Source of the DNA: CAZOSF01 sp964582415
GTDB taxonomy: Bacteria > Bacteroidota > Bacteroidia > Flavobacteriales > Flavobacteriaceae
NCBI GenBank assembly: GCA_964582415.1
Contig: CAZOSF010000005.1
Location: 1 to 64,000, forward strand
Length of the DNA: 64,000 nt
Reading direction: 5' to 3'
Shown: positions 8,455 to 16,416 of the stretch, piece after piece
Numbering within the stretch: the first letter of the stretch is position 1
Layout: the number at the start of each line of letters is the position of its first letter
The notes under the pieces: generated by a model
Told to the model about the DNA's origin: nothing
What the model saw: only the letters and a program-made list of their open reading frames with translations
The model's database searches: none
Made by a program: the position numbers and the translations under genes

Positions 8455-9405
8455 ATGGGAATCAAGCTCCAGACCATAGTACCTATTGCGGAAGGGGAGC
8501 CTAAGATTGATTATCATTCCAACATACTATTACTGGGTTCCTGTTTTAGTGAAAACATCGGGGACAAGTTAGACTATTTCAAGTTTGCTTCCTGGAGCAA
8601 TCCATTTGGGGTCATCTTCAATCCGTATTCCCTTGAACAACTTCTGATTAAAGCGGTTAGCAATCTACCATTCGACAGGTCGAATACTCTGGAAAAAGAT
8701 GGGGTATGGTGTTCCTTTGAAGTACATTCTCAATGGTCGGCTAGTACTCGAGAGGAACTGATTGACCAACTCAATGCGCAACGACTAAAGTTGAGGAAAT
8801 ATCTCGAGACAACCACCCACTGCATAATCACGCTTGGAACTGCCTGGGTGTATCGCTACAAGAAAACAGACACTTGGGTAGCCAATTGCCAGAAGGTGCC
8901 ATCTTATGAATTTCAGAAGGAATTGATGGATACCGAAGTGATCGCGAAATGTTTGCAAAACATGGTGGAATTATTGAAAAATTTTCGTCCTGAAATGCGG
9001 GTGATTTTTACCGTCTCCCCAGTGCGACATATTAAAGATGGATATATGGAAAACCATCGAAGCAAGGGTCGATTATTGGATGCGATCCAGGCAACGGTGG
9101 ATGCTACCACGGCGGTTTATTTCCCTTCCTATGAAATCATGATGGATGAACTTCGGGACTATAGATTTTATGCCGACGATTTATTGCATCCCAACAGCTT
9201 GGGTATCGATTATATCTGGGAACGATTCCAGGAGACCTGGATTGATCGGGAGGTAATACCCCTAATGGCTAAGGTTTCCAATATTCAAAAAAGTTTAGCG
9301 CACAGGTCTTTTAATCCAGACAGTAAGAATACTGTAGAATTCAATGAGAAGCTCGCTCAAAAGATGGCGGAACTAAGCAAAGAGATTCCCAATATTCAGT
9401 TCTAA
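8455..9405 (+). CDS. GSCFA-family protein (SGNH-hydrolase-like)
   Basis: 316 residues from the ATG at 8455, which follows the alaS stop by one base; the frame stays open further upstream inside alaS, but that part is a shadow. The family-naming motif is present as LLLGSCFSENIGDKLDY (GSCFSE), where the Ser would be the nucleophile of an SGNH-type fold, with a C-terminal DDLLHPNSLGIDYIW that supplies the expected Asp/His. The activity of the GSCFA family is not established; an esterase or acyltransferase role is a reasonable inference. No signal peptide is seen. alaS-GSCFA adjacency is, as far as I recall, common in Flavobacteriaceae. Confidence 0.92.
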   Translation: MGIKLQTIVPIAEGEPKIDYHSNILLLGSCFSENIGDKLDYFKFASWSNPFGVIFNPYSLEQLLIKAVSNLPFDRSNTLEKDGVWCSFEVHSQWSASTREELIDQLNAQRLKLRKYLETTTHCIITLGTAWVYRYKKTDTWVANCQKVPSYEFQKELMDTEVIAKCLQNMVELLKNFRPEMRVIFTVSPVRHIKDGYMENHRSKGRLLDAIQATVDATTAVYFPSYEIMMDELRDYRFYADDLLHPNSLGIDYIWERFQETWIDREVIPLMAKVSNIQKSLAHRSFNPDSKNTVEFNEKLAQKMAELSKEIPNIQF

Positions 9406-9430
9406 TTAACTGCCCATCTGGATTTTTGTC

Positions 9431-9438
9431 TATCTTTA
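9431..9438 (+). promoter_or_regulatory. Possible -7 element for the DUF2892 gene
   Basis: TATCTTTA differs from TAnnTTTG only at the last base and ends 22 nt before the ATG at 9461. No -33 TTG is evident. Confidence 0.4.
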
Positions 9439-9460
9439 GGAAAACCAAAACTTCCTCGTT

Positions 9461-9664
9461 ATGAAAAAAAACATGGGAATGGCAGATAGAACTGTACGTG
9501 TTTTAATTGCTATTGTAATCGCGATCCTCTATTTCACAGGGACCATTTCTGGAACACTTGGCTTGGTACTATTGATCCTTGCCGCTGTTTTTGTGCTAAC
9601 CAGCCTGGTGAGTTTCTGCCCGCTTTACAGTCCGTTGGGCATAAACACCAACAAGAAAAAATAG
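9461..9664 (+). CDS. DUF2892-type small inner-membrane protein
   Basis: 67 residues: a short basic N-terminus containing NMGMADRTVRVL, two hydrophobic segments (about 15-30 and 33-52), then SFCPLYSPLGINT. This matches the DUF2892 (YgaP transmembrane-like) pattern, where N-terminal DR..R and the C-terminal CP.Y motif are typical. Role unknown. It is a single-gene unit with its own promoter-like box and a terminator immediately after the stop. Confidence 0.88.
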   Translation: MKKNMGMADRTVRVLIAIVIAILYFTGTISGTLGLVLLILAAVFVLTSLVSFCPLYSPLGINTNKKK

Positions 9665-9667
9665 TCG

Positions 9668-9692
9668 AAAGTGCCGAGAGGCACTTTTTTTA
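9668..9692 (+). terminator. Rho-independent terminator after the DUF2892 gene
   Basis: The stem AAGTGCC/GGCACTT closes on the loop gaga and is followed by a T run with a single interruption. It ends the transcript just before the first operator of the downstream regulon. Confidence 0.85.
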
Positions 9693-9700
9693 TTTTTGAT

Positions 9701-9749
9701 AATAAGGCAAATGCCCTATTGAAGGCGGAAATTAATTGTTGGACTTTTG
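9701..9749 (+). promoter_or_regulatory. Operator-promoter 1: palindrome plus -7 element
   Basis: AATAAGGCA-AA-TGCCCTATT (9701-9720) is a near-perfect 9-base inverted repeat with a 2-base centre. Its centre (9710.5) is 38.5 nt before the end of GACTTTTG (9742-9749), which differs from TAnnTTTG at one base. No TTG lies at the -33 position, as expected for an activator-dependent promoter. The lipoprotein ATG is 29 nt further on. The same architecture recurs at 10407, 12443 and 16092. Confidence 0.75.
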
Positions 9750-9778
9750 ACTCATAATCGAATTTAAAACCAACAATT

Positions 9779-10324
9779 ATGGATTCTTTAAAAAAATTAG
9801 CGCTTTTCTTTTTTATGTCCCTAGCCATTGTGGCCTGTAGTGGGGACGATGACAATGGAGACGACGGAAGTGGTGACAACAATAACAATGGCGGTGGGGA
9901 ATTATTCACCGCTAAAGTAGACGGAGTTAACTTTTCCGCGAGCACCGATCCCGCAACCCTTATTGGAGGAACTTTAAGTACGAGTGGTGGTATCACCGTA
10001 TTGGGAGCTCAGGGAAGTACCAATGACGGAAAGTATATCAACTTCTCAATTGTGGGATACAATGGTACAGGTACGTATACAACAGCAGACAACCTTACGA
10101 ACCCGAATTTGATTCAATATGGCGAATTGAATGGAGGGAATGCACAAGCTTGGTTGTCGAATGGTATTGCAGCCGCCGGTGGGGCCATCTCGGCAGGAAC
10201 TATTAATGTTACCTCCCAAGATGCCAACGGAGCTGAAGGAACCTTTTCTTTCCAAGGATATAATGGTAACAATCAAACCGTGAAAACCATTACTGAAGGA
10301 CAATTCAAAATCACCTTCGACTAG
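9779..10324 (+). CDS. Exported lipoprotein, hypothetical
   Basis: 181 residues. A lipoprotein signal peptide ends at the lipobox LAIVAC (Cys about residue 20), followed by an acidic Asp/Gly/Asn-rich linker (SGDDDNGDDGSGDNNNNGGG) that often marks surface-exported lipoproteins in Bacteroidota. The rest is a Gly/Thr/Asn-rich, probably all-beta domain (about 40-181) ending EGQFKITFD. It resembles DUF6252-type proteins, but this is tentative. It stands alone between two terminators and is preceded by operator 1, shared with the nearby two-component system, so it is probably a regulon member. Confidence 0.85.
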   Translation: MDSLKKLALFFFMSLAIVACSGDDDNGDDGSGDNNNNGGGELFTAKVDGVNFSASTDPATLIGGTLSTSGGITVLGAQGSTNDGKYINFSIVGYNGTGTYTTADNLTNPNLIQYGELNGGNAQAWLSNGIAAAGGAISAGTINVTSQDANGAEGTFSFQGYNGNNQTVKTITEGQFKITFD

Positions 10325-10362
10325 TATCGATTTCTTGGCACCTAAGGGTGCTGAGGTTTCTA

Positions 10363-10402
10363 AACCGGAAGGATGCCTGGGGAAATCCTTCCGGTTTTTT
10401 TG
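10363..10402 (+). terminator. Terminator after the lipoprotein gene
   Basis: A long stem AACCGGAAGGAT/ATCCTTCCGGTT closes a 9-11 base loop and runs into a T stretch. It is a strong intrinsic terminator, and the next operator begins 5 bases later. Confidence 0.9.
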
Positions 10403-10406
10403 TGCA

Positions 10407-10455
10407 AATACGTCAATTGACGTATTGAATGCCTACGGCATCTTTCCCAATTTTG
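10407..10455 (+). promoter_or_regulatory. Operator-promoter 2: 20-bp perfect palindrome plus -7 element
   Basis: AATACGTCAATTGACGTATT (10407-10426) is a perfect palindrome centred at 10416.5. CAATTTTG (10448-10455; one mismatch to TAnnTTTG) ends exactly 38.5 nt later, as at the other three sites. It matches the GGCA-type operators at 15 of 20 positions (shared AATAnGnCAAnTGnCnTATT). The ATG at 10478 lies 22 nt after the -7 element, the same distance as for the genes at 12514 and 16163. Confidence 0.72.
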
Positions 10456-10477
10456 AGGAACTAATCAAATGTATGTT

Positions 10478-12346
10478 ATGAAATTCAACAAGTTTATCTT
10501 TATGACAATGCTCCTTGCAGCAATGTCAGCATTCGGTCAAAAAGCAGAAACACCCAATTGGGTTTACGAAATAGGCGGAAAGATTCATGAAATGTTTCTC
10601 ACCGAGGCGGGTACCTTGGTGGTAACAAGTAATGATGGTTTGGTGGGGATCAAACCAGGCAGTAATCAACTATTATTCAAATTTACCGATTACGGACGGG
10701 TAAAACCGGAAGAGATCGAATTCATACCACAATCTCCTTATGTAATGGTTGCTCAAGGAGGGTTTGGAGGATTGACCACTAAAAAGGCCGTCATCGACTT
10801 TGTTTCCGGACAAACCCTTTTCTCCACCGAAAAGGACCAGTGGAAACAGGTTTTAACTTCCAATGTGGCCATGCCCCAAAACAAACTTATCATTAGTGGC
10901 TTTCAAAAAGGAAATGAATTAGCGGAAAGAAGTACCCCAAAAGTGGCGGTCTACGATCTAGGCACGGGTAAACTGGACTTTTCCTTTTTCTTGGTCGAAC
11001 CAGGGAAAGTAACCATGAAAAACTACATAGTAACCGGTACTCCTCTGATGATGAAAGATAAAATGCTGATTCCAACAAGTCAGGGAATCATCGCTAAATC
11101 CTTCACAGGCGAGACCCTTTGGGAAAACAAAATCAAAAATGTGAACTGGATGGTAGCTGATGGCGACGAAAAAGAAATTTATGCCTTCGAAACCAACCAA
11201 GCCAAAACCAATACTGAAATCTATAAGATGGCTCCCAATGGAACTGAAATTTGGGCAGATGCTGCCAAGGTAAAGGGGGTAGTGGCCAATTTTGAAATCT
11301 TACCACAGGGACTGGCCGTCGTTAGTAATAAAAGCAGCGGGGGCAGCAAGAGTATTTTTGCCGCAAAGGATGAATCCGAAATTGGCTTTCTAAGTGCTGC
11401 TACTGGAGAAGATTTATGGGAAAAGGCTCCCAAAACCAAAGGGTATGTGCAGCATTTCTACATCATGGACGATGGTATCCTTTTCGGTATTTATCAGGGA
11501 GGAATCAACAAAATATCTTTCGATGGAAAGACATTGTTTAAAAAGCCATTGAAAACGGGAGAGAATATCATGACGATGGCACATACGCCTCAGGGATTGA
11601 TTTATATCACTTCGGAAGACACCAATATTGTGAATCTTGAAACGGGGGATGCTGTTTGGGATAAACCGCTAAAATATAAAAGAGCAGATGCTGTTGCTTC
11701 CACTTTCGATGCTAAAAATAATAGGTATCTCATAACAGCGGATGACCAGATTTGGGCGGTTGATGCTACTAGCGGAGCGGTGACCGATTTCGCAGCTACC
11801 GATTTTGATGAGAAGGAAGTTCCCAGTATGATTGAAGTAAGAGACTCAGGAATCTTCCTTGCTTCTTCCCAAAACATGACGCTGGTAGGTTTCGATGGAA
11901 AAGAGATTTATCATGAATATTACCGATCTCCAGGAAAAAGTGCATTGGCAATTATTGCTGGTGGAATCGTGGCTGTGGCTTCCACCGCAATGTCGGCATC
12001 CCATGCCTATGTAGCAGGAGCCAATAGGAATAGTCTGGGAGACTACAACCGAATTGGAGAAGAACACGATCGTGCTTCCAAAATGTTTGCAGCGATAGGA
12101 ACGGCATCATTTGCATTCATGTCGGAACGATTCAAAGCATCAGCAGCTACAGAGAATGAACGCTTTATCCTCACAAAATTGGAGGACGGGGTAGGTCTTG
12201 TTCGTGTGAACAAAGATTCTGGTAAAGTGGATAAAGAAATCCTTCTTAAAGATAAAAAACCAGAATACGAGGTGGACGAATACGGAGGCGTTTTGTACTA
12301 CAAAGCAAAAGACGACGTAATCTATGCCTACGATCTGAAACAATAA
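10478..12346 (+). CDS. Exported PQQ-like beta-propeller protein
   Basis: 622 residues from the ATG at 10478. I prefer this start to the in-frame ATG at 10469 because it begins a clean signal peptide (MKFNKFIFMTMLLAAMSAFG) and lies exactly 22 nt after the -7 box, like two sister genes. The mature protein has repeated blade-like segments (for example GETLWENKIKN, TGEDLWEKA, ETGDAVWDKPL, TSGAVTDF), as in PQQ/WD-type propellers. A small, Ala-rich hydrophobic insertion (about residues 489-515) interrupts the last third. No quinone-enzyme motifs are seen, so a scaffold or binding role is more likely than catalysis. It is controlled by operator 2 and ended by a terminator. Confidence 0.85.
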   Translation: MKFNKFIFMTMLLAAMSAFGQKAETPNWVYEIGGKIHEMFLTEAGTLVVTSNDGLVGIKPGSNQLLFKFTDYGRVKPEEIEFIPQSPYVMVAQGGFGGLTTKKAVIDFVSGQTLFSTEKDQWKQVLTSNVAMPQNKLIISGFQKGNELAERSTPKVAVYDLGTGKLDFSFFLVEPGKVTMKNYIVTGTPLMMKDKMLIPTSQGIIAKSFTGETLWENKIKNVNWMVADGDEKEIYAFETNQAKTNTEIYKMAPNGTEIWADAAKVKGVVANFEILPQGLAVVSNKSSGGSKSIFAAKDESEIGFLSAATGEDLWEKAPKTKGYVQHFYIMDDGILFGIYQGGINKISFDGKTLFKKPLKTGENIMTMAHTPQGLIYITSEDTNIVNLETGDAVWDKPLKYKRADAVASTFDAKNNRYLITADDQIWAVDATSGAVTDFAATDFDEKEVPSMIEVRDSGIFLASSQNMTLVGFDGKEIYHEYYRSPGKSALAIIAGGIVAVASTAMSASHAYVAGANRNSLGDYNRIGEEHDRASKMFAAIGTASFAFMSERFKASAATENERFILTKLEDGVGLVRVNKDSGKVDKEILLKDKKPEYEVDEYGGVLYYKAKDDVIYAYDLKQ

Positions 12347-12404
12347 TTTAACTAGCCAAGTTAATAGGTTTGCGCGGTTTGAGGAGTAGTGCAGACTGAA
12401 AGTG

Positions 12405-12438
12405 ACCCCATCCAGAAAAGATGGGGTTTGCTTTTTTG
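12405..12438 (+). terminator. Terminator after the beta-propeller gene
   Basis: The stem CCCCATC/GATGGGG closes the loop cagaaaa and is followed by TTTGCTTTTTT. Operator 3 begins 5 bases later. Confidence 0.88.
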
Positions 12439-12442
12439 GCAT

Positions 12443-12491
12443 AATAAGGCAACTGCCCTATATGAAATGTACTGACTTTTAGGCAATTTTG
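12443..12491 (+). promoter_or_regulatory. Operator-promoter 3: palindrome plus -7 element
   Basis: AATAAGGCA-AC-TGCCCTATA (12443-12462) is centred at 12452.5. CAATTTTG (12484-12491) ends 38.5 nt downstream, and the ATG (12514) follows after 22 nt. No TTG sits at -33. The palindrome is nearly identical to operators 1 and 4. Confidence 0.75.
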
Positions 12492-12513
12492 AGGATACTT
12501 TAAAAAGATAACC

Positions 12514-14007
12514 ATGAAATCCAGACTCCTCATTTCCGTTTTTGCATTGGTATTCAGTGTATTGTCTATACATGCGCAGTACGTAATCGATCGAATCAAT
12601 GCTCCTGCCAACCCTATTCCTTTTTCTTACAAAGCAGCCCACTTCGGCTTGAAAGGGGACATCAAGAGTGAAAAATTAGAAGGTACCTTCGGGTACGAAT
12701 ATATATTTGATAAGGAGGGAAGAGTCACCAAAACCAAAAGTGATCTTCTGGGAGATATCGATTATTTCTACGATGCCATGGGGAATTTATTGAAGTCGGT
12801 TTCCAAGACAGACTATGGTGACGTTACCGAATTGTATACCGTTGATAATGTGGGGCGTGTATTACAATGGAGCTATTCCGACGGGAGTGGAGGATCACGA
12901 TATAGCTATAATGAAAAAGGTCTGTGGGTGGCAAGTACCGCGATTCAAACGGGGGAACTGTTGAACAAAAAATACTATGATTCACAAAATAGAATCATCA
13001 AGGAAGAAACCTATAAGAATGGGGTGGTGTCTTATTCGTCCGATTACAAATATTCCAAGGTAGGTGATAAGTTAAAGGTAGATAAGATTTCCACAAACAA
13101 GGAAACAGGAAAGGAAACCACCCTAACTGATTATTATCTAAATGGAGTCAATCTATACAGCAGCAGTGATGCAAAGTTGGTTTTCGACGAACAAGGGAAC
13201 TGGTATCAAAAGGTCAACGCCACCACAGGAAAAACAATACTTCAGCGGGTGCTTACCTACCACAGCGGAAAGACTTCCGGAGTTGTTACCAGTGACACGA
13301 AACCCAGTACTCCATCCAATCCATCCAACCCATCTACTCCGTCGAAGGCGACAGGATGTGTAAGCGGTGATTGTAACAACGGATGGGGACGACGCGATTA
13401 CAACAATGGTTATTATTTGGGCTTTTGGAAAAATGGTTTTCGGGAAGGCTATGGTATGTACGTATGGGATGAAGGTGGAAAATATATCGGCTTTTGGAGA
13501 AATGATAAGTATGATGGTTATGGTTGCTACTTAGGAACCACCAAAGATTTTATCGGTGAATATAAAGAGGGTTCAATGAGTGGTTTGGGATACTCAAGGG
13601 ATATTGCCGCAAACAAATGGACCTATGCCCGATATGACAAATACATCGTTCAAGAGGAGTATACCTTTTACGATAATAAAATTGTAGAAGGCTGCATTGC
13701 TGGTGATTGCCAAAACAAATATGGTCGCTACAAATGGTCGAATGGAGACACCTATACAGGATTTTTCAGAAATGGGAATATGTATATGGGAGTTTATTCT
13801 TTTGCCTCGGGCGATAAATACGAAGGCTTTTTCAATGGTAGCAATCAATTCCATGGACAGGGAAGGTATTTTTATACCGACAATTCCTATTATGGAGGGG
13901 AATGGGTGAACGGTCAACAGCAAGGCCGTGGCTACTATCATGATAGCAACTATAAGAAGCAAATAGGCGAATGGAGCCAGGGCTCGTTGGTGAAATCCTA
14001 TGAATAA
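12514..14007 (+). CDS. Exported MORN-repeat protein
   Basis: 497 residues. After a signal peptide (about 1-21), the N-terminal half (about 25-255) has short YD/RHS-like repeats (FDKEGRVTKTKS, YDAMGNLLKSV, YDSQNRIIKEETYKNG). A Ser/Pro/Thr linker (about 265-288) leads to a C-terminal half made of MORN repeats (GYYLGFWKNGFREGYGMYVW, YIGFWRNDKYDGYGCY, TYTGFFRNGN, YYGGEWVNGQQQGRGYYH). Two MORN blocks each start with a matching Cys motif, GCVSGDCNNGWGR and GCIAGDCQNKYGR. MORN repeats often bind lipid or protein surfaces. It belongs to the operator-linked regulon, immediately upstream of the sensor kinase. Confidence 0.88.
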   Translation: MKSRLLISVFALVFSVLSIHAQYVIDRINAPANPIPFSYKAAHFGLKGDIKSEKLEGTFGYEYIFDKEGRVTKTKSDLLGDIDYFYDAMGNLLKSVSKTDYGDVTELYTVDNVGRVLQWSYSDGSGGSRYSYNEKGLWVASTAIQTGELLNKKYYDSQNRIIKEETYKNGVVSYSSDYKYSKVGDKLKVDKISTNKETGKETTLTDYYLNGVNLYSSSDAKLVFDEQGNWYQKVNATTGKTILQRVLTYHSGKTSGVVTSDTKPSTPSNPSNPSTPSKATGCVSGDCNNGWGRRDYNNGYYLGFWKNGFREGYGMYVWDEGGKYIGFWRNDKYDGYGCYLGTTKDFIGEYKEGSMSGLGYSRDIAANKWTYARYDKYIVQEEYTFYDNKIVEGCIAGDCQNKYGRYKWSNGDTYTGFFRNGNMYMGVYSFASGDKYEGFFNGSNQFHGQGRYFYTDNSYYGGEWVNGQQQGRGYYHDSNYKKQIGEWSQGSLVKSYE

Positions 14008-14024
14008 GAAGTAGATATCCATAA

Positions 14025-14055
14025 AAAGACACGGTTATATGCCGTGTTTTTTTAA
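14025..14055 (+). terminator. Terminator between the MORN gene and the sensor kinase gene
   Basis: The stem ACACGG/CCGTGT (14029-14034 and 14042-14047) is followed by seven T. The kinase gene starts 19 nt after the stem, with no operator of its own, so its transcription may rely on read-through or an unrecognised promoter. Confidence 0.85.
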
Positions 14056-14065
14056 TTTAGACGGA

Positions 14066-16093
14066 ATGGAAAAACTCCTGACAAAAAAAATGTTTTTGCT
14101 AGCCCTATTAGTTTCGATAACCTCTTGGGGGCAGCAGACACTGCATTTAGACAGTGTGATCAATCGTGCCGCACGACACTACTATACAAACCCCGATAGT
14201 GCCCAATACTATCTTCATAAAGGCATTCGCTTGGCGGAAGCGGCAGACAACAGTTATAAGAAGGGGATTTTTCTAAATAAATTGATTACCCAAAAAACAC
14301 GGATAAAAGATTGGGACAGTGCCCGATACTATTATCGTTTCTCCAAAGCCTACCTCGAGAAAAACAATCTCACTACATTGATTCCGGACGTGCACAGTGA
14401 AATTGCCGAGAGTTATTTCTACATGGATAAATTGGATTCGGCCCGCTACCATTTTGGTAGGGCCGACAGTTTGTATGCGAGTATTCAAGACAGTATTGGT
14501 GTTCTGATTTCCAAGAATAATATCGCCAATGTCTATCAAATGCAAGGGAATTATAAGGATGCTATTGTAAACTTGCTAGAGGCTGCAAAAAATGTAGATA
14601 CCACCCAGTTTTTATATATCAAAGTAGAGTTGTACCAAAACATCTCTCAGCTATACCGATTGCTGGACGAAGAAGAATCCGCTACGTCTTTTGCGGAAAG
14701 GTCCCTAACCTTGGCATTGAAGAATGCAAATAAGTTTCCTCAAGATTTGGTTTCTGCCCATTGCATTAGGGCCCAGCTTTATATCGATAAAAGGAATTTT
14801 GAAGCAGCCACAAATGATATTGAAAAAGCAGAGGAATGGATTGCCGAAAAGAACCTGCAAAGTGTCGACTATAAGGTGTCGCAAGTTAAGGGGAATTTGC
14901 TCCTGGCCCTAGGGAATTATCAACAAGCCTTGCCTTTTCTTCAGGAGGCCATCACCCAGGGGGAACAGAATTATCTAAGCAATTTCGAGCTCTATTCTTT
15001 ACGAAAGAATCTTGCAGAGACCTATCGCGGGTTACGGCGTTTAGACGAGTCGGAATCCCTGCTTGCCGATATGTTGGCAACAGCAGAGAAAGACAAAAGA
15101 ACCGATCACCAAATGGAGGTATATCAGCTTTTGTCGGAAGTGCAGCGGGAGCTTGGGAAATCGGATAAGGCCTATACCTCCCTGAAACACTATTTGGAAT
15201 TGAAGGATAGTATCTTAGGCATAGAAAAGCAACAAATTATCAAAGACGCTATTGTTCGTTATAGCACCTTAGAAAAGGAAAAAGAATTGCTGGAAACCCA
15301 AGCTTCATTGGCAGAGTCTGAAAGAAGAACCCTTCGCTTGTACGGGGGTTTGGGGATGGCTTTGCTTTTGGCATTAATTGCCTATTTGTTCTATAATCAA
15401 CAACGATTAAAAAACCGACAGCTAAGAAAGGAGGCAGAATTGAAAGAAGCCCTTGCCAGAATCGAAACCCAGAACAAACTGCAGGAACAACGATTGCGTA
15501 TTTCCCGGGATTTGCACGATAATATTGGCTCCCAGCTTACGTTTATTACCTCCTCACTCGATAATTTAAAATTTCGATTGGAAGGTATCGATACTCCAGT
15601 GGCCAATAAATTGGAAGACATAAGCGCTTTCACTACCCAGACTATTTATGAACTTCGGGATACTATTTGGGCCATGAACAAAGAAAGTATCAGTATCGAT
15701 GACTTAAAGGGACGAATCTTGAATTTCTTAGACAAGGCGGGTGAAGCCAAACAAGGGATCGAGTTCACCTTTGAACATTCAGAATCATTGACAGACGAAC
15801 ACACGCTACCTTCCGTTTATGGTATGAATGTGTACCGAATCATTCAGGAAGCAGTGAACAATGCCCTTAAATATGCCAAACCAACTTCCATAAAGGTATA
15901 CTTAGCTCTGGAAGGATCCCTATATCGACTGGATATTAAGGACAATGGGCAAGGCTTTGATGAACAGAAAATTGAGCCAGGAAATGGTTTGAATAATATT
16001 CGAAAAAGAGCTCGGGACTTAAATGGAAAGGCTGAAATCACCTCTCGTCTAGGGCAAGGAACGACCGTTAATGTGACCTTTCCTCGGGCATAA
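14066..16093 (+). CDS. TPR-containing sensor histidine kinase (NarL-type, HisKA_3)
   Basis: 675 residues from the ATG at 14066, which starts a signal peptide (MEKLLTKKMFLLALLVSITS); an in-frame ATG at 14039 falls inside the terminator hairpin and is unlikely. A long extracytoplasmic helical region with tetratricopeptide-like repeats (about 30-410) is followed by one membrane segment (about 423-443), a coiled coil, the HisKA_3 dimerisation domain with phospho-acceptor H484 (SRDLHDNIGSQLT), and HATPase_c with N box EAVNNALKYAK, DNGQGFD and GNGLNNIRKRA. Its partner is most likely the LuxR-type regulator downstream. The stop codon overlaps operator 4. Confidence 0.93.
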   Translation: MEKLLTKKMFLLALLVSITSWGQQTLHLDSVINRAARHYYTNPDSAQYYLHKGIRLAEAADNSYKKGIFLNKLITQKTRIKDWDSARYYYRFSKAYLEKNNLTTLIPDVHSEIAESYFYMDKLDSARYHFGRADSLYASIQDSIGVLISKNNIANVYQMQGNYKDAIVNLLEAAKNVDTTQFLYIKVELYQNISQLYRLLDEEESATSFAERSLTLALKNANKFPQDLVSAHCIRAQLYIDKRNFEAATNDIEKAEEWIAEKNLQSVDYKVSQVKGNLLLALGNYQQALPFLQEAITQGEQNYLSNFELYSLRKNLAETYRGLRRLDESESLLADMLATAEKDKRTDHQMEVYQLLSEVQRELGKSDKAYTSLKHYLELKDSILGIEKQQIIKDAIVRYSTLEKEKELLETQASLAESERRTLRLYGGLGMALLLALIAYLFYNQQRLKNRQLRKEAELKEALARIETQNKLQEQRLRISRDLHDNIGSQLTFITSSLDNLKFRLEGIDTPVANKLEDISAFTTQTIYELRDTIWAMNKESISIDDLKGRILNFLDKAGEAKQGIEFTFEHSESLTDEHTLPSVYGMNVYRIIQEAVNNALKYAKPTSIKVYLALEGSLYRLDIKDNGQGFDEQKIEPGNGLNNIRKRARDLNGKAEITSRLGQGTTVNVTFPRA

Positions 16094-16140
16094 TAGGGCA
16101 AATGCCCTATTTAACAAAATGTCCATCTTCTCTAAATTTA
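16092..16140 (+). promoter_or_regulatory. Operator-promoter 4: perfect inverted repeat plus -7 element
   Basis: AATAGGGCA-AA-TGCCCTATT (16092-16111) has perfect 9-base arms, centred at 16101.5. TAAATTTA (16133-16140; last base differs from TAnnTTTG) ends 38.5 nt later, and the ATG at 16163 follows after 22 nt. It overlaps the last two bases of the kinase gene and drives the small membrane protein and the response regulator, so the regulator probably controls its own synthesis. Confidence 0.78.
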
Positions 16141-16162
16141 AAGGAAATTCAGAAGACAAATT

Positions 16163-16399
16163 ATGGGCTTATTTGCGGGGCTTTTTGTGGGTTTGGCTTT
16201 GGGGGTTTTGGTTTTTCACTTTGTTGTGCTTTTCCATCAAAAAAAACGGTTTTCCGAGGTGCATCGGGACTATCTAAATCGGATGGCACAACAGCAAGCC
16301 GAAATCAAACTTCGTCAAATGTATTTGGAAAAATACCGCTTCATGGATTACAACCTCTCTGAGGTTTTGGTCATTCAGCCACAAATCGTTCTTCCTTAG
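16163..16399 (+). CDS. Small single-pass membrane protein in the two-component locus
   Basis: 78 residues: an N-terminal hydrophobic helix with Gly-rich spacing (GLFAGLFVGLALGVLVFHFVV, about 2-24), then a charged, probably helical region (about 28-60) and a short tail. No known family recognised. Start choice: the ATG at 16163 lies 22 nt after the -7 element of operator 4, the same distance as in two other regulon genes. A longer overlapping frame on the same strand from 16102 starts inside the operator and is rejected. The response regulator follows after 17 bases, so both share a transcript; a role in modulating the kinase is a guess from position. Confidence 0.78.
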   Translation: MGLFAGLFVGLALGVLVFHFVVLFHQKKRFSEVHRDYLNRMAQQQAEIKLRQMYLEKYRFMDYNLSEVLVIQPQIVLP

Positions 16400-16416
16400 A
16401 AAAATAGGTTACCTTT

